Of a DNA stretch of 64,000 nucleotides, positions 1 to 9,212 are shown one piece after another (within the stretch, counting starts at the first letter, position 1; every line of letters begins with the position of its first letter). The translations under genes and the position numbers were made by a program. Origin of the DNA: an uncultured Alteromonadaceae bacterium (GTDB lineage Bacteria > Pseudomonadota > Gammaproteobacteria > Enterobacterales > Alteromonadaceae); NCBI GenBank assembly GCA_950073835.1, contig CATMRP010000002.1, positions 19,207 through 83,206 on the forward strand, written 5' to 3'. The notes under the pieces were generated by a model. The model saw only the letters and a list, made by a program, of their open reading frames with translations. It was not told the DNA's origin and ran no database searches.

Positions 1-1740
1 GGCTATGGTTATGCGTTGGTGTCAACGGCAACCTACGATTTGGACCTGGTAGTGTACACTGAAGATGTCGGCGCAACGGCAGCGCACATCCATACCGGTC
101 GGGTGGGTAATAACGGTGATGTGCTGGTGGCCCTTGAGCAATCGATGGAAGATACCAGCATGTGGATGACGCCGGAAGATACCCTGATCAACGAGGAAAT
201 TTTTGGCGTTCTGGCATCAGGTGGTCACTACGTTAATGTCCATTCCGATGCATTTCCGAGTGGTGAAATCCGCGGCCAGATCCTGACCGATAACTTTGCC
301 CTTGCCACCTTTGCACTAACTGGTGAGCAGGAAGTACCGGTAGTCGATACCGCCGCCTACGGCAGCGGCTATGCATTGGTTGATACCTCTTCTTACGCCT
401 TAGAACTAACCGTTGTTACCCAAGGCGTAACAGATGCCACCGCGGCACACATTCACACTGGCCGGGTAGGCATGAATGGTGATGTACTGGTAGCACTTGA
501 GCAATCGGCAGACGACATGGGTAAATGGGTCACACCGGATGAGCTTGCTATTGATGCCGCCACGTTTGAAGTACTGGCATCAGGCGGACACTACGTGAAC
601 GTGCACACTCCGGCTAACGGTAGCGGCGAGTTAAGAGGCCAGATTTTAACCAGCAACTTTGCCCTGGCAACATTCGGCCTGAGCGGCGATCAACAGGTGC
701 CTGTGGCCTCAACCAGTGCCATGGGTAATGGCTATGCACTGGTTAACACTTCGACCTACGACCTCGAACTGGTCATCGACACTACCGGCGTAGATAACGC
801 AACCGGCGCCCATATCCATACTGGTGACATCGGTACAAATGGCGATGTATTAGTTGCACTGGAACAATCCACGAGCGATCCGGGCATGTGGATGACACCT
901 GCCGATACCGCCATTAATGCAGACATTCTGGCCGTACTGGCCGGCGGTGGCCATTACGTTAACGTTCACACTCCGGCCTTCCCTGATGGCGAAATTCGTG
1001 GTCAGATTGTTACGCCTCAATATGTCATTGCGACCTTTGGGCTGAGCGGTGCTCAGGAAGTCCCGGCGGTTACTACCATGGCCTCAGGAAACGGTTATGC
1101 GTTGGTCAATTCGCTCACCTACGACCTGGATTTAGTGGTTCATGCCGATGGTGTGGATGACGCTACCGCAGCGCATATTCACACCGGACGTGTGGGCATG
1201 AACGGTGACGTACTGGTAGCGCTTGAACAGTCTGCTGATGATGCAGGCATGTGGATGACAGCCGACGATGCAATGTTGACGCCAGCGATCTTCGAAGTCC
1301 TGGCTTCCGGTGGTCATTACGTGAATGTTCATACGCCCGCTAACCCAAGCGGTGAACTTCGTGGTCAGATACTTACCGACAACTTTGTAATGGTCGCGTT
1401 TGGATTAAGCGGAGACCAGGAAACCCACGCAGTTACCACCACCGCCACAGGCAGCGGTTATGCGCTGGTAAATACTGATGATTACAGCCTGGAATTGCAG
1501 GTGGTTACCAGTGGCGTAGCCGATGCGACCGCCGCGCACATTCACACCGGTGCAGTTGGCATTGATGGACCAGTGCTGTTAGGCCTTGAGCAGGACAGTG
1601 ATGATATGAACCGTTGGATGGCACCCGCTAACGCGATGCTTGATGCGACTATCTTTGGTGTCCTGGCTACAGGTGGCCATTATGTGAATGTGCACACGCC
1701 AGCTTATCCTACCGGTGAGCTGCGGGGACAGATTCAGTAA
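1..1740 (+). CDS. CHRD-domain tandem-repeat protein (5' end outside window)
   Basis: The frame is already open at base 1, so the true start lies upstream; the GTG at 16 is only the first possible start inside the window. The visible ~579 residues are about five CHRD units. Each carries an AHIHTG motif, a GDVLVALEQ segment and a GGHYVNVHT motif, and ends in a G-E-(I/L)-RGQI strand. The start of the unit (F-x-L-S/T-G) recurs at 310, 673, 1036 and 1399, an exact 363-nt (121-codon) period. CHRD domains are known from chordin and many secreted bacterial proteins; their bacterial function is not established. Probably an exported or surface protein. No signal peptide is visible because the 5' end is missing. 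Confidence 0.85.
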   Translation, partial: GYGYALVSTATYDLDLVVYTEDVGATAAHIHTGRVGNNGDVLVALEQSMEDTSMWMTPEDTLINEEIFGVLASGGHYVNVHSDAFPSGEIRGQILTDNFALATFALTGEQEVPVVDTAAYGSGYALVDTSSYALELTVVTQGVTDATAAHIHTGRVGMNGDVLVALEQSADDMGKWVTPDELAIDAATFEVLASGGHYVNVHTPANGSGELRGQILTSNFALATFGLSGDQQVPVASTSAMGNGYALVNTSTYDLELVIDTTGVDNATGAHIHTGDIGTNGDVLVALEQSTSDPGMWMTPADTAINADILAVLAGGGHYVNVHTPAFPDGEIRGQIVTPQYVIATFGLSGAQEVPAVTTMASGNGYALVNSLTYDLDLVVHADGVDDATAAHIHTGRVGMNGDVLVALEQSADDAGMWMTADDAMLTPAIFEVLASGGHYVNVHTPANPSGELRGQILTDNFVMVAFGLSGDQETHAVTTTATGSGYALVNTDDYSLELQVVTSGVADATAAHIHTGAVGIDGPVLLGLEQDSDDMNRWMAPANAMLDATIFGVLATGGHYVNVHTPAYPTGELRGQIQ

Positions 1741-1766
1741 ACTTACCTGCCAGTAAACATAACTTT

Positions 1767-1793
1767 AAAGGGGCGCTACAAGCGCCCTTTTCT
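1767..1793. terminator. Bidirectional rho-independent terminator
   Basis: A perfect GGGCGCT / AGCGCCC stem with an ACA loop is flanked by an A-run on the left and a T-run on the right. It can therefore end both the CHRD gene and the convergent esterase gene. Confidence 0.85.
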
Positions 1794-1802
1794 ATAAGCG
1801 CT

Positions 1803-2705
1803 TTACTGTGCTTTTACCCAATCAAGCACACCGGCAAACCAGTCCACCTGATGGCGCATGCCAAAGCCATGCCCCCCCTCTTCCAGCAGTAACATGCGCA
1901 CGGCCACGTTTTGTTTCCGCAAGGCGGCGTAATACTCAAGCGCATTATCAACCACTACCACACTGTCGTCGTTAGCATGAACGATGTAGGCCGGCGGCGT
2001 TTGCTCAGTAGCCTGTAATTCATTGGAGAAAGCTCTCACCAATGTAGCGTCGGGTTGTTTGCCCAACAGCAGATTACGAGAGCCCTCATGGGTAATATTT
2101 GCCTGCATACTGACCACCGGATAGATCAGGATTTGAAAAGCGGGCCTGAGCACTTCAGGGGCATAACTGTCGATCACCGGCTGCGCAAAATGCGTCGCGC
2201 CGGTTGCCGCCAGATGCCCGCCGGCAGAAAAGCCCATCACGCCAAACTGACTCTGGTTAAGCTGCCACTGCTCGCCACCCTGTTGGAGCCGGTAAAAGGC
2301 CTGTTGCAAATCCTGTAATGGCCCTTCATGGGGCACTTCCATGGTGGCAGGGTTGGGCATCCGATACCATAAAACCGCTGCCGCAACACCGTTTTCAGCA
2401 AACCGCTCAGCCACTTCCTGGCCTTCCTTAATGGAAGACACGCCAAAATAGCCGCCGCCCGGACAGATAATTACCGTTTTCTCAACTGACTTATTTTCAG
2501 GAAGGTAAAGAGTAAGTGAAGGCTTACTTATTGCGGTAATAAATCGGTCGTTAAAGCGCTCATCATGCAGCTTACCCTGATTGCTGGTGTCGATAGCACC
2601 GGGTATGCCTTGCGGGTAAAGTTCAAGGTCTAATTTGCTAATGGCTGATTGCGCAGAAAAACTCACTACCAGCAACAAGCTGGCCACCAGTGTAGATAGT
2701 TTCAC
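1803..2705 (-). CDS. Secreted alpha/beta-hydrolase (acetyl-esterase-like)
   Basis: 300 aa with an N-terminal signal peptide (hydrophobic stretch to about residue 20, ending SAQSA). The oxyanion-hole motif PGGGY lies near residue 85, the nucleophile elbow GFSAGGH near 160, the acid in HANDD near 243 and the catalytic His in GGHGF near 278. This is the order expected for the BD-FAE/acetylxylan-esterase-like branch of alpha/beta hydrolases. It probably de-esterifies small acyl or polysaccharide substrates in the periplasm; the substrate cannot be read from sequence. It stands alone, convergent with the CHRD gene and sharing its terminator. Confidence 0.85.
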   Translation of the reverse strand: MKLSTLVASLLLVVSFSAQSAISKLDLELYPQGIPGAIDTSNQGKLHDERFNDRFITAISKPSLTLYLPENKSVEKTVIICPGGGYFGVSSIKEGQEVAERFAENGVAAAVLWYRMPNPATMEVPHEGPLQDLQQAFYRLQQGGEQWQLNQSQFGVMGFSAGGHLAATGATHFAQPVIDSYAPEVLRPAFQILIYPVVSMQANITHEGSRNLLLGKQPDATLVRAFSNELQATEQTPPAYIVHANDDSVVVVDNALEYYAALRKQNVAVRMLLLEEGGHGFGMRHQVDWFAGVLDWVKAQ

Positions 2706-2788
2706 GGTCTATTCCCCTGTTATTTTGTATGACAAATTAACATAAAACAAACAATAAAACAGTGCTGGCGACCGCTTGAAGTGCAAAA

Positions 2789-2816
2789 TTGCGCGAGACG
2801 ACTGAGGCCTCGCGCC
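2789..2816 (-). terminator. Rho-independent terminator of the M1 aminopeptidase gene
   Basis: Read on the minus strand, a GCGCGAG / CTCGCGC stem (7 bp, 11-nt loop) is followed by AATTTT. It lies just past the stop of the aminopeptidase gene. Confidence 0.65.
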
Positions 2817-2830
2817 TGAATCAGAAAAGG

Positions 2831-4720
2831 TTAGTTTACAAAGCCTTCGTTGGCTTTAATCGTGAGCGGATGATAGCCCGGCTTAGCTTCAGCAAAAGCT
2901 TTCTGAGCAAACGCTTTGCCTTGCGGGGTTTTCGACAATTCACGGTACAAGGGTTTAACCAGTTTGTTGCGACCGATAGAGACCAGATAGTCATAGAGTC
3001 TGTCATAGGCCGGCTGGTATTCATTATGCACAGCAATCATCAGCCAGCTGTGAGCTATCTCGTTATTGCTGCTGGCGGTCAGGCCAAAAGCATTATCCAG
3101 TTCTGCGAGTTGCTCATCAGACAACGCCTCAGGCATGTTATTTAAGAAATACAGCCATTGGTGCACGGTCCACTTCGCAGTATCAATGCTGGTGGCCGAT
3201 TTTTCGCCCGACAACCAGTCCTGACGCGCCTGATCGACAATCGAGAAAGCATCTGAAGTTGGCATTGGCGCATCGGCCGGAATGCCTGGCTTGAAGATCC
3301 ACTGATCAATACGCTCGCTGTCGAGTTTATCCGGGTACTCGGCTAACAGTGTATCGTTCAGGTAAGCGATAAATTCATCGGTAGTGATGCTCTTAAAGGC
3401 AAAGTGCTTAAAGTAATTCAACAGGAACTGATCGAAGTTTTCACGCCCAACCTTTTGTTCCAGCTCGCGTAAAAACAGCGCGCCTTTTTCATAGGGAATA
3501 TCGGAGAACACGTCGTCCGGATTTCGGCCGCGTAAATCAATCGCCAGGATCTGATCATTCGCTGGCAACGCAGCAATATCTTCCTGTAAATCCTGATAAC
3601 CCAGCACAGCTTCCATGCGGTAACGGTCGTGGCCGTAAATCATTTCCATAATGCGGTAGGTCAGATAGGTGGTGAAACCTTCATTCAGCCACAGGTCGCG
3701 CCAGGTAGCATTGGTAACCGTGTTCCCCGACCAGCTGTGAGCCAGCTCGTGGGCAATCAGGGATACCAGACTTTTATCACCGGCAATTACGGTTGGCGTG
3801 ATAAACGACAAACGCGGATTTTCCATCCCGCCGAAAGGAAATGAGGGGGGCAGGATCAGCAGATCGTAGCGGTCCCAGCCGTAGGGGCCGTAGGTCTCTT
3901 CGGTAGCTTCCAGCATGCTTTCGGTATCGGCAAATTCTTCTGCCGCAGCGTCCAGTAATACCGGTTCGGCGTAAACCCCGGTGCGCTCGCCCATAGGTTT
4001 AAACTGCAAATCACCAATGGCCAGTGCAATCAGATAAGAGGGGACCGGTTGCGGCATGGTGAAATTGTACTCGCCGTCACGCTCAGTGTTAGGATCGTTG
4101 GCCGCGCTCATTACGGCCAGTAGCGCCTCGGGCGTGTGAATGGTGGCATTGTAAGTCACCCGTACCTGTGGCGAGTCCTGTAACGGAATAAAACTACGGG
4201 CATGAACCGCCTGCGCCTGAGTAAACAAGAACGGGTGTTGTTTACCCGCTGTTTGTGAAGGCGTAAGCCACTGTACCCCGGAAGCCTGTGGTGACGTTGC
4301 GTATTCAATAGTCACCTTATTGCCTTGCTCCGGCAGCTCTATTTCCAGCGCCGCGCCCAGTTCCGGATCGGCCGGTTGTAACTGGTAATCCAGCGTTTCA
4401 CCGTTGGCGCTCACACTCTGAATAGTCAGGTCACGGGTGTCCACAATCAGCGTATCTGCCCCGGCAGTCTGTTTCTGATAAGTAAGCGTGGCACTACCGC
4501 TTAAAACGCTGGCAGCAAAGTCAGCCGTGAGATCCAAATCCAGGTGAGTCACAGTGACTTCTGCAGGATTAGAAAAGGAGTGATAGTCCACCCCGGCTTG
4601 TATACCGCTGTTATCAGTAGCGCTAACTTCGGCCGCGGGCACTGAACTATCGGTTTCAGGCGCCGGCGAACAAGCGGTGAATAAAGGAATGGTGGTGAGT
4701 AACCATGCGAGATTCTTCAT
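2831..4720 (-). CDS. M1 family metallopeptidase, leukotriene-A4-hydrolase-like lipoprotein
   Basis: 629 aa. The N-terminus (LFTAC-S) looks like a slightly atypical lipobox, so the enzyme is probably anchored to an envelope membrane. It has the M1 exopeptidase motif GGMENPR and the zinc site HELAH near residue 324, followed 18 residues later by the third ligand Glu (LNEGF). A helical C-terminal domain of the LTA4H type follows. It removes N-terminal amino acids from peptides. The ATG start is supported by AGGACGAC upstream. Monocistronic. Confidence 0.9.
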   Translation of the reverse strand: MKNLAWLLTTIPLFTACSPAPETDSSVPAAEVSATDNSGIQAGVDYHSFSNPAEVTVTHLDLDLTADFAASVLSGSATLTYQKQTAGADTLIVDTRDLTIQSVSANGETLDYQLQPADPELGAALEIELPEQGNKVTIEYATSPQASGVQWLTPSQTAGKQHPFLFTQAQAVHARSFIPLQDSPQVRVTYNATIHTPEALLAVMSAANDPNTERDGEYNFTMPQPVPSYLIALAIGDLQFKPMGERTGVYAEPVLLDAAAEEFADTESMLEATEETYGPYGWDRYDLLILPPSFPFGGMENPRLSFITPTVIAGDKSLVSLIAHELAHSWSGNTVTNATWRDLWLNEGFTTYLTYRIMEMIYGHDRYRMEAVLGYQDLQEDIAALPANDQILAIDLRGRNPDDVFSDIPYEKGALFLRELEQKVGRENFDQFLLNYFKHFAFKSITTDEFIAYLNDTLLAEYPDKLDSERIDQWIFKPGIPADAPMPTSDAFSIVDQARQDWLSGEKSATSIDTAKWTVHQWLYFLNNMPEALSDEQLAELDNAFGLTASSNNEIAHSWLMIAVHNEYQPAYDRLYDYLVSIGRNKLVKPLYRELSKTPQGKAFAQKAFAEAKPGYHPLTIKANEGFVN

Positions 4721-4832
4721 TGTCGTCCTGTTGTTATTATGATGATTTGCGTCAGCGCCATAGTAGCGAAATCACGGCCAGCTTGCATCTGCAAACTGGC
4801 CAAACACAACAACAGGTATTTAGTACCATCTG

Positions 4833-6512
4833 TCAGAGTCTGAACTGGCCCACCAGTTTTTCCAACCGATCGGTTTTATCGTTGAGAACTTTGCACACCA
4901 ATTTATTATCGGCAGAGGCTTGTGCTAACTGGCCGGTATGCTCATTCACCTCGTTAACCCGCACACTGATATCGGCAGACACTGCACTTTGTTCCTGTGC
5001 CGCCGCTGCGATTTCGGCATTCATCTGGTTAATGGTTTGAGTGGCCGTGATAATCGCTAACAGAGCTTCACGGGTCGCCTCCACCCGTTGCTGGGTTTCC
5101 TGGCTTTTATCCAGACTACTTTGCATGGTTTCAAGGGCTGATTGCGAACCACTTTGCAATCGTTGGATCATGTCCTGAATCTGCTCAGTGCTGTCCTGGG
5201 TTTTACTGGCCAGGCTGCGCACTTCATCGGCAACCACTGCGAAGCCCCGTCCCTGCTCCCCGGCCCGAGCTGCCTCGATGGCCGCATTAAGGGCCAGAAG
5301 ATTGGTTTGCGCCGCAATGTTTTCAATAACATGCAATAAATTAACAATACCGTCTACATCACCGCCCACCCGTTGCACTACATGGCTGGCACGACTGATC
5401 TCCTCAGCCAGTTCACTCATACTGCTAACGGTTTCATCTACCGTTTTATCGGCCAGCTCACTCTGCTGCTCAGCCTGCTGCGCCGCCTCTGCCGCAGCCG
5501 AAGCATGCTGAGTCACATTTTGCGATGAATGGGAAAGCTCAGTCACCGCCGTAGCTATCTGATCGGTATTACTCTGTTGCTCTTCGGCAATCACATTAAG
5601 GTCTGACGCGCGCCCGTCCAGATGCGTGGTTTCCTGTTCAATGTCTTTAGTAACATCTCTTATCATGCACATCATCTGATGTAAATTGGCCAGCAACTGA
5701 TTAACATTGTCAGCCAGCTCCCCCATTTCAAACTGGTCATCAACCACCACTTTGCGGGTAAGATCGCCATTGCCCTGTGCCAGTTTCTGAATAGACGAGT
5801 TTACTTCATCCAGTGGCCGGGTAATGCTTCGACGCACCATTAAACCAATCAGAAACGTAATGGCACAAAGTACAATACAACTAATTATAAGCAGAGTGAC
5901 CAGATGACTGCGGCTGCTGTACACGTCGTCTTTTATCACTGCCAGTTCACGCTCCACTTCGTCAATGTAAAAACCGGTGCCAATCATTAACTGCCAATCG
6001 GGAAAGTATGCCGAATAGGATAATTTGGGATGGGGATCACGCTCGCCAGGCTTGGGGAAGTGATAAGTGACATAGTGATTTCCACTAGCCAGACCATTCT
6101 TCTTACCCGCCGCCACAAGTTCTCTTATCAGATAAACGCCGTTACTGTCCTGCAAATCCCAGAAGCTGTCTCCCAGCCGCTCAAGACTCTGACCATTTAA
6201 TACTCTGATGCCCTGATTGGTATAACCAAAAATATAGCCGGACTCACCATACTTAAACTGTCTTAACAGTGCCGTTGCATCCTCTACGCTGCCCCCTTTC
6301 TCATAAATCGGTTTTACCAGACTCACGGCCATTTCGAGTAACGCTTTTACTTCTTTCTCACGATCGTTGATCATGACCTGACGGCTGCTTGATAAGCGTT
6401 CTTCAGCCTGCTGATTTACCTGATAAATGGAAAAGAAGGTCATCACGCCTCCCAGGATCAGCACAGGCACAATGGAAATGAGCAACAACTTTTGCTTAAT
6501 AGACAGGTTCAC
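4833..6512 (-). CDS. Methyl-accepting chemotaxis protein with periplasmic Cache domain
   Basis: About 559 aa. A TM helix at residues ~8-28 is followed by a single-Cache-type sensor (~35-185), a second TM (~195-215), a HAMP domain and a long coiled-coil signalling domain. The conserved tip ([20 protein letters not shown], then [12 protein letters not shown]) is intact. It senses a small ligand outside the membrane and controls CheA. The longest frame opens at ATG 6530, but a GTG at 6512 has GGAG six bases upstream and gives the usual M-N-L-S-I-K-Q-K start, so that start is preferred. No CheR-binding pentapeptide is visible at the C-terminus. Confidence 0.9.
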   Translation of the reverse strand: MNLSIKQKLLLISIVPVLILGGVMTFFSIYQVNQQAEERLSSSRQVMINDREKEVKALLEMAVSLVKPIYEKGGSVEDATALLRQFKYGESGYIFGYTNQGIRVLNGQSLERLGDSFWDLQDSNGVYLIRELVAAGKKNGLASGNHYVTYHFPKPGERDPHPKLSYSAYFPDWQLMIGTGFYIDEVERELAVIKDDVYSSRSHLVTLLIISCIVLCAITFLIGLMVRRSITRPLDEVNSSIQKLAQGNGDLTRKVVVDDQFEMGELADNVNQLLANLHQMMCMIRDVTKDIEQETTHLDGRASDLNVIAEEQQSNTDQIATAVTELSHSSQNVTQHASAAAEAAQQAEQQSELADKTVDETVSSMSELAEEISRASHVVQRVGGDVDGIVNLLHVIENIAAQTNLLALNAAIEAARAGEQGRGFAVVADEVRSLASKTQDSTEQIQDMIQRLQSGSQSALETMQSSLDKSQETQQRVEATREALLAIITATQTINQMNAEIAAAAQEQSAVSADISVRVNEVNEHTGQLAQASADNKLVCKVLNDKTDRLEKLVGQFRL

Positions 6513-6708
6513 AGGCGACTCCAGATACATAAACTTAACCGCATATACTCAACTAAAGTATGAGCTATCCGTGCCCAATAGCAATTATATTCATTATTTT
6601 AAGTAATTATAGTGTAAATTTTATGATGTTAAGATGTTGCCAGAGAAGTTGATTGGATATCTTACCATCGCAAACTTCATTGGTGGGACTATCGGTTGGC
6701 CACATAAA

Positions 6709-6737
6709 CAAGGCATTACAGTCTGAGTAATGCCTTG
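6709..6737 (-). terminator. Terminator-like hairpin
   Basis: A perfect 11-bp stem (CAAGGCATTAC / GTAATGCCTTG) with a 7-nt loop is followed on the minus strand by a weak T-rich stretch. It sits 30 bp past the stop of the 83-aa gene and supports that gene being transcribed. Confidence 0.6.
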
Positions 6738-6768
6738 CAAATATCTATTAAATAACAATGTAAACGCT

Positions 6769-7020
6769 TTAATGACTGGTCGCGGCACTATAGCGTAGTT
6801 TGGGGATCACTAACTCAGGGGCCACCGGCGCAGGGAAATCGGCGCTGGAATCGAGGATCAGTGAACTGCCATCACAAAATTCATACTGGGTTAAATTCTT
6901 AGATAGAGACTTACAACTTTTACAGGTTCTAAAGCAGTGAAGCCATAGATGCCCTTTTTCTACCGTCAAAGCCTTATCAGCCTTTGAAGGTAACTTCGAT
7001 TTTATTGCATGCACTGTCAT
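6769..7020 (-). CDS. Small hypothetical protein
   Basis: 83 aa, not recognised. It is preceded by GGAG six bases before ATG and followed by a hairpin, both signs of a real gene. The middle carries a Cys cluster (CFRTCKSC) plus one further Cys (FCDGS) and a His (LWLHC), which could bind a metal. No signal peptide or membrane segment is seen. It lies between a chemoreceptor gene and an SDR gene without clear linkage to either. Confidence 0.55.
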   Translation of the reverse strand: MTVHAIKSKLPSKADKALTVEKGHLWLHCFRTCKSCKSLSKNLTQYEFCDGSSLILDSSADFPAPVAPELVIPKLRYSAATSH

Positions 7021-7233
7021 AGGTAACTCCGTCGCTATGTCTTTCGCACTACGGCAATCGAAAGAGTATTTGTAGGGTATATAATTTAAATAAAAATAGG
7101 CCAGCCTGCGGAAAGCGGCATTGCACCACGACTTGCTCTATTCAAACTAAAGTATAGCAGGGCAAACTGATTAAATTTTGATCCACATCTATTTTTTTGT
7201 GCACTTTTATTTATAACCGCGAAAAGCTTAAGT

Positions 7234-8043
7234 TTATTTTTTGTCACCGGTGGGCGGCCGGGCTGACGAACCAGCCAGAATGCCACCATCTATGGTCAGC
7301 TCTGCGCCGGTCACATATTTTGACTCATCGCAGGCAAGATAAACCGCAGCAAAGGCCACATCTTGTGGCGTTCCCATGTGTTGTAGAGGAATGTCTGCGG
7401 CGATAGCTGCAATGGCTTGTTGCCGTGCTTCGCCCTCACCAAGCATAGCCTCCCAGATGGGCGTCAGGATGGCCCCGGGATGAATGGAATTACACCGAAT
7501 AAGGTAGCCTTTTTCCGCGCAGTAAAGCGCGACGGATTTAGTATGATTTCGCACTGCCGCTTTACTCGATGCGTAAGCTGCAGCAGCCGGTATACCCACC
7601 ATCCCGGAACGGGAGGAAATGTTAACGATACTGGCTGCCTTACTGGTCTTCATTAAGCCGATGGCGTATTTGCAGCCCAGCGCAACACCATCCAGATTAA
7701 CCCGGTGCACAGCATGCCAACTGTCTAAGTTGAAATGCTCCGGATCAAACGGCCCGGGATGGCTCATAAAGCCGGTAATTCCCGCATTATTTACCAGAAT
7801 ATCGAGTGTGCCAAAATCGTTGCGCACGCGGTCGGAAACAGCCGCCCATGCAGCCTCGGAGCCCACATCCAACGGCAAAAACTGCGCTGAGCCACCAATA
7901 TCACTGGCAACCTGCTGGCCGGCCTGTTCGTCTACATCGGTAACAATAACCGTTGCCCCTTGTCGGGCAAACTCTTCAGCGATTGCCTGACCAATCCCTC
8001 TTGCGGCACCGGTCACCAGTGCTATTTTGTTGGCTAATCGCAT
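7234..8043 (-). CDS. Short-chain dehydrogenase/reductase (classical SDR)
   Basis: 269 aa. The cofactor motif TGAARGIGQ is at residues ~11-19, an acidic residue ends strand 2 (VTDVD, favouring NAD), and NNAG is near 88. The catalytic Ser sits in ISSRSG and the Y-x-x-x-K pair in YASSK. It oxidises or reduces an unknown hydroxyl/keto substrate. The start has AAGGAGG upstream. It lies 26 bp downstream of the phosphatase-like gene on the same strand, so the two probably form an operon. Confidence 0.9.
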   Translation of the reverse strand: MRLANKIALVTGAARGIGQAIAEEFARQGATVIVTDVDEQAGQQVASDIGGSAQFLPLDVGSEAAWAAVSDRVRNDFGTLDILVNNAGITGFMSHPGPFDPEHFNLDSWHAVHRVNLDGVALGCKYAIGLMKTSKAASIVNISSRSGMVGIPAAAAYASSKAAVRNHTKSVALYCAEKGYLIRCNSIHPGAILTPIWEAMLGEGEARQQAIAAIAADIPLQHMGTPQDVAFAAVYLACDESKYVTGAELTIDGGILAGSSARPPTGDKK

Positions 8044-8069
8044 CCTTGCCTCCTTAAAAATGTTAACGG

Positions 8070-8621
8070 TTAATCCGAATAGGACTCCGCCTGGTAATGC
8101 TGCTTTACCTTATCGATAAACTGTTGCCAGGTTTGATTGGGCTGCCAGATGGCCAGCATATCTTCCCGTGCCACGGCTTCGTCTTCCTGCAGGCGGATAA
8201 CACGATATAAATAGGTAAATACCGCGCCCCGCCAGTTTAACTTGCAATGAGTTAACGTCACGCCTTGTTGGGCCGGGCTGTCCATAAACGTCACGTAATC
8301 AACAAAATTGGCCACCGTTGGGTTTTCCCACTCCACCTGAATGTTGTGATAGTCCATGCCCAAATCGCTAACCACCAACTGCTCCTCCCCCCTGTCACCA
8401 GGAATAAGATCAATAACCCGGGTGACTCCCAGAGATTTAAACGTTTCAAAATGAGCAGCATCAGGTAAACCGGAGCTCATCATATGAGGCGTATTGACCT
8501 GATAATTTTTAAGGTTGGTCAGTGGTTGCTCGTTTGCGCCGACGGTAAACGCCATAACACCGGCTAACACCAACAGCCAGATGCGGATTATCCTGCCTGT
8601 CGTATTCCTGTCTTTATTCAT
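8070..8621 (-). CDS. Exported protein-tyrosine-phosphatase-like protein
   Basis: 183 aa from ATG 8621, which has AAGGAAC upstream and begins with a good signal peptide (ending VGANE); the longer frame opening at 8645 lacks these. The fold markers are GLPDAAHFETFKSLGVTRVIDL near the start and HCKLNWRGA as the putative phosphate loop. The loop is C-x4-R instead of the canonical C-x5-R, as in the bacterial family annotated as 'protein tyrosine phosphatase family' or beta-lactamase-hydrolase-like. It is probably periplasmic, with the substrate unknown. It is co-transcribed with the downstream SDR gene. Confidence 0.75.
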   Translation of the reverse strand: MNKDRNTTGRIIRIWLLVLAGVMAFTVGANEQPLTNLKNYQVNTPHMMSSGLPDAAHFETFKSLGVTRVIDLIPGDRGEEQLVVSDLGMDYHNIQVEWENPTVANFVDYVTFMDSPAQQGVTLTHCKLNWRGAVFTYLYRVIRLQEDEAVAREDMLAIWQPNQTWQQFIDKVKQHYQAESYSD

Positions 8622-8645
8622 TGTCTGTTCCTTGTTACAGCTCAC

Positions 8646-9212
8646 CTGATGCTATCCAATGTCAGTATAAAGAACACGCGGTAAACTGCAATCTACCAGG
8701 CTGGCACATATCTGCCCACCACCCTAGCCAGTCAGGCGCGGCGAGCAAGCACCGTGGCCATCAGGGCTGCCACCATACCCAGCACAGCATAAACGGCACC
8801 AAAAGGTGAAAACAGAAAACCAGTTAGACGCAAATGCACCAATTGATATCTCCCGCGTATATTTCGGTCTTCTTACCCCCTCACACCGAGGCCAGCCAAC
8901 GCCTTTAGTCACTACCAGATTTTGCCCCAGCGGATGTGCATGCCGATTGATTGAGGCTCTGGATACAAAATTGACACTGGCTTACGGTTACTTGTCTAAA
9001 CGTATGCCATGACCCCTGAGTAAACTGTGTAGCAAAATTGCAACATTTACCAATAGGGCCTATTTGATTACTTACGATAATTAAAACTAAAGCATTGATA
9101 AACATACGTCTTACCGGCCTGGCACAACGCTTGATAGAGCATAATGGCACTATACTTATTATGAAAATGAAAAAAGACGTTCAATGCCAAGCATTGATGT
9201 AGGAGTCGAAAA
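8646..9212. other. Intergenic region with one possible tiny gene
   Basis: A 567-bp gap between divergent genes. It must carry promoters for both sides. Apart from the 35-aa minus-strand frame at 8732-8839, nothing recognisable was found. Confidence 0.5.
8732..8839 (-). CDS. Possible 35-aa single-pass membrane protein
   Basis: The frame opens at GTG 8839 (or TTG 8842). GGAG lies ~8-11 bases upstream. It encodes a hydrophobic stretch (FSPFGAVYAVLGMVAALMAT) ending in LARRA. The composition fits a single transmembrane helix with positively charged cytoplasmic tail. It could be a real small protein or the 3' end of a lost membrane-protein gene. No homologue is recognised. Confidence 0.3.
   Translation of the reverse strand: MHLRLTGFLFSPFGAVYAVLGMVAALMATVLARRA

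Noticed and set aside
310-1740. Regular repeats at the left edge as a possible CRISPR or satellite array
   Set aside because: The 363-nt period is coding and explained by CHRD protein units; no spacer structure.
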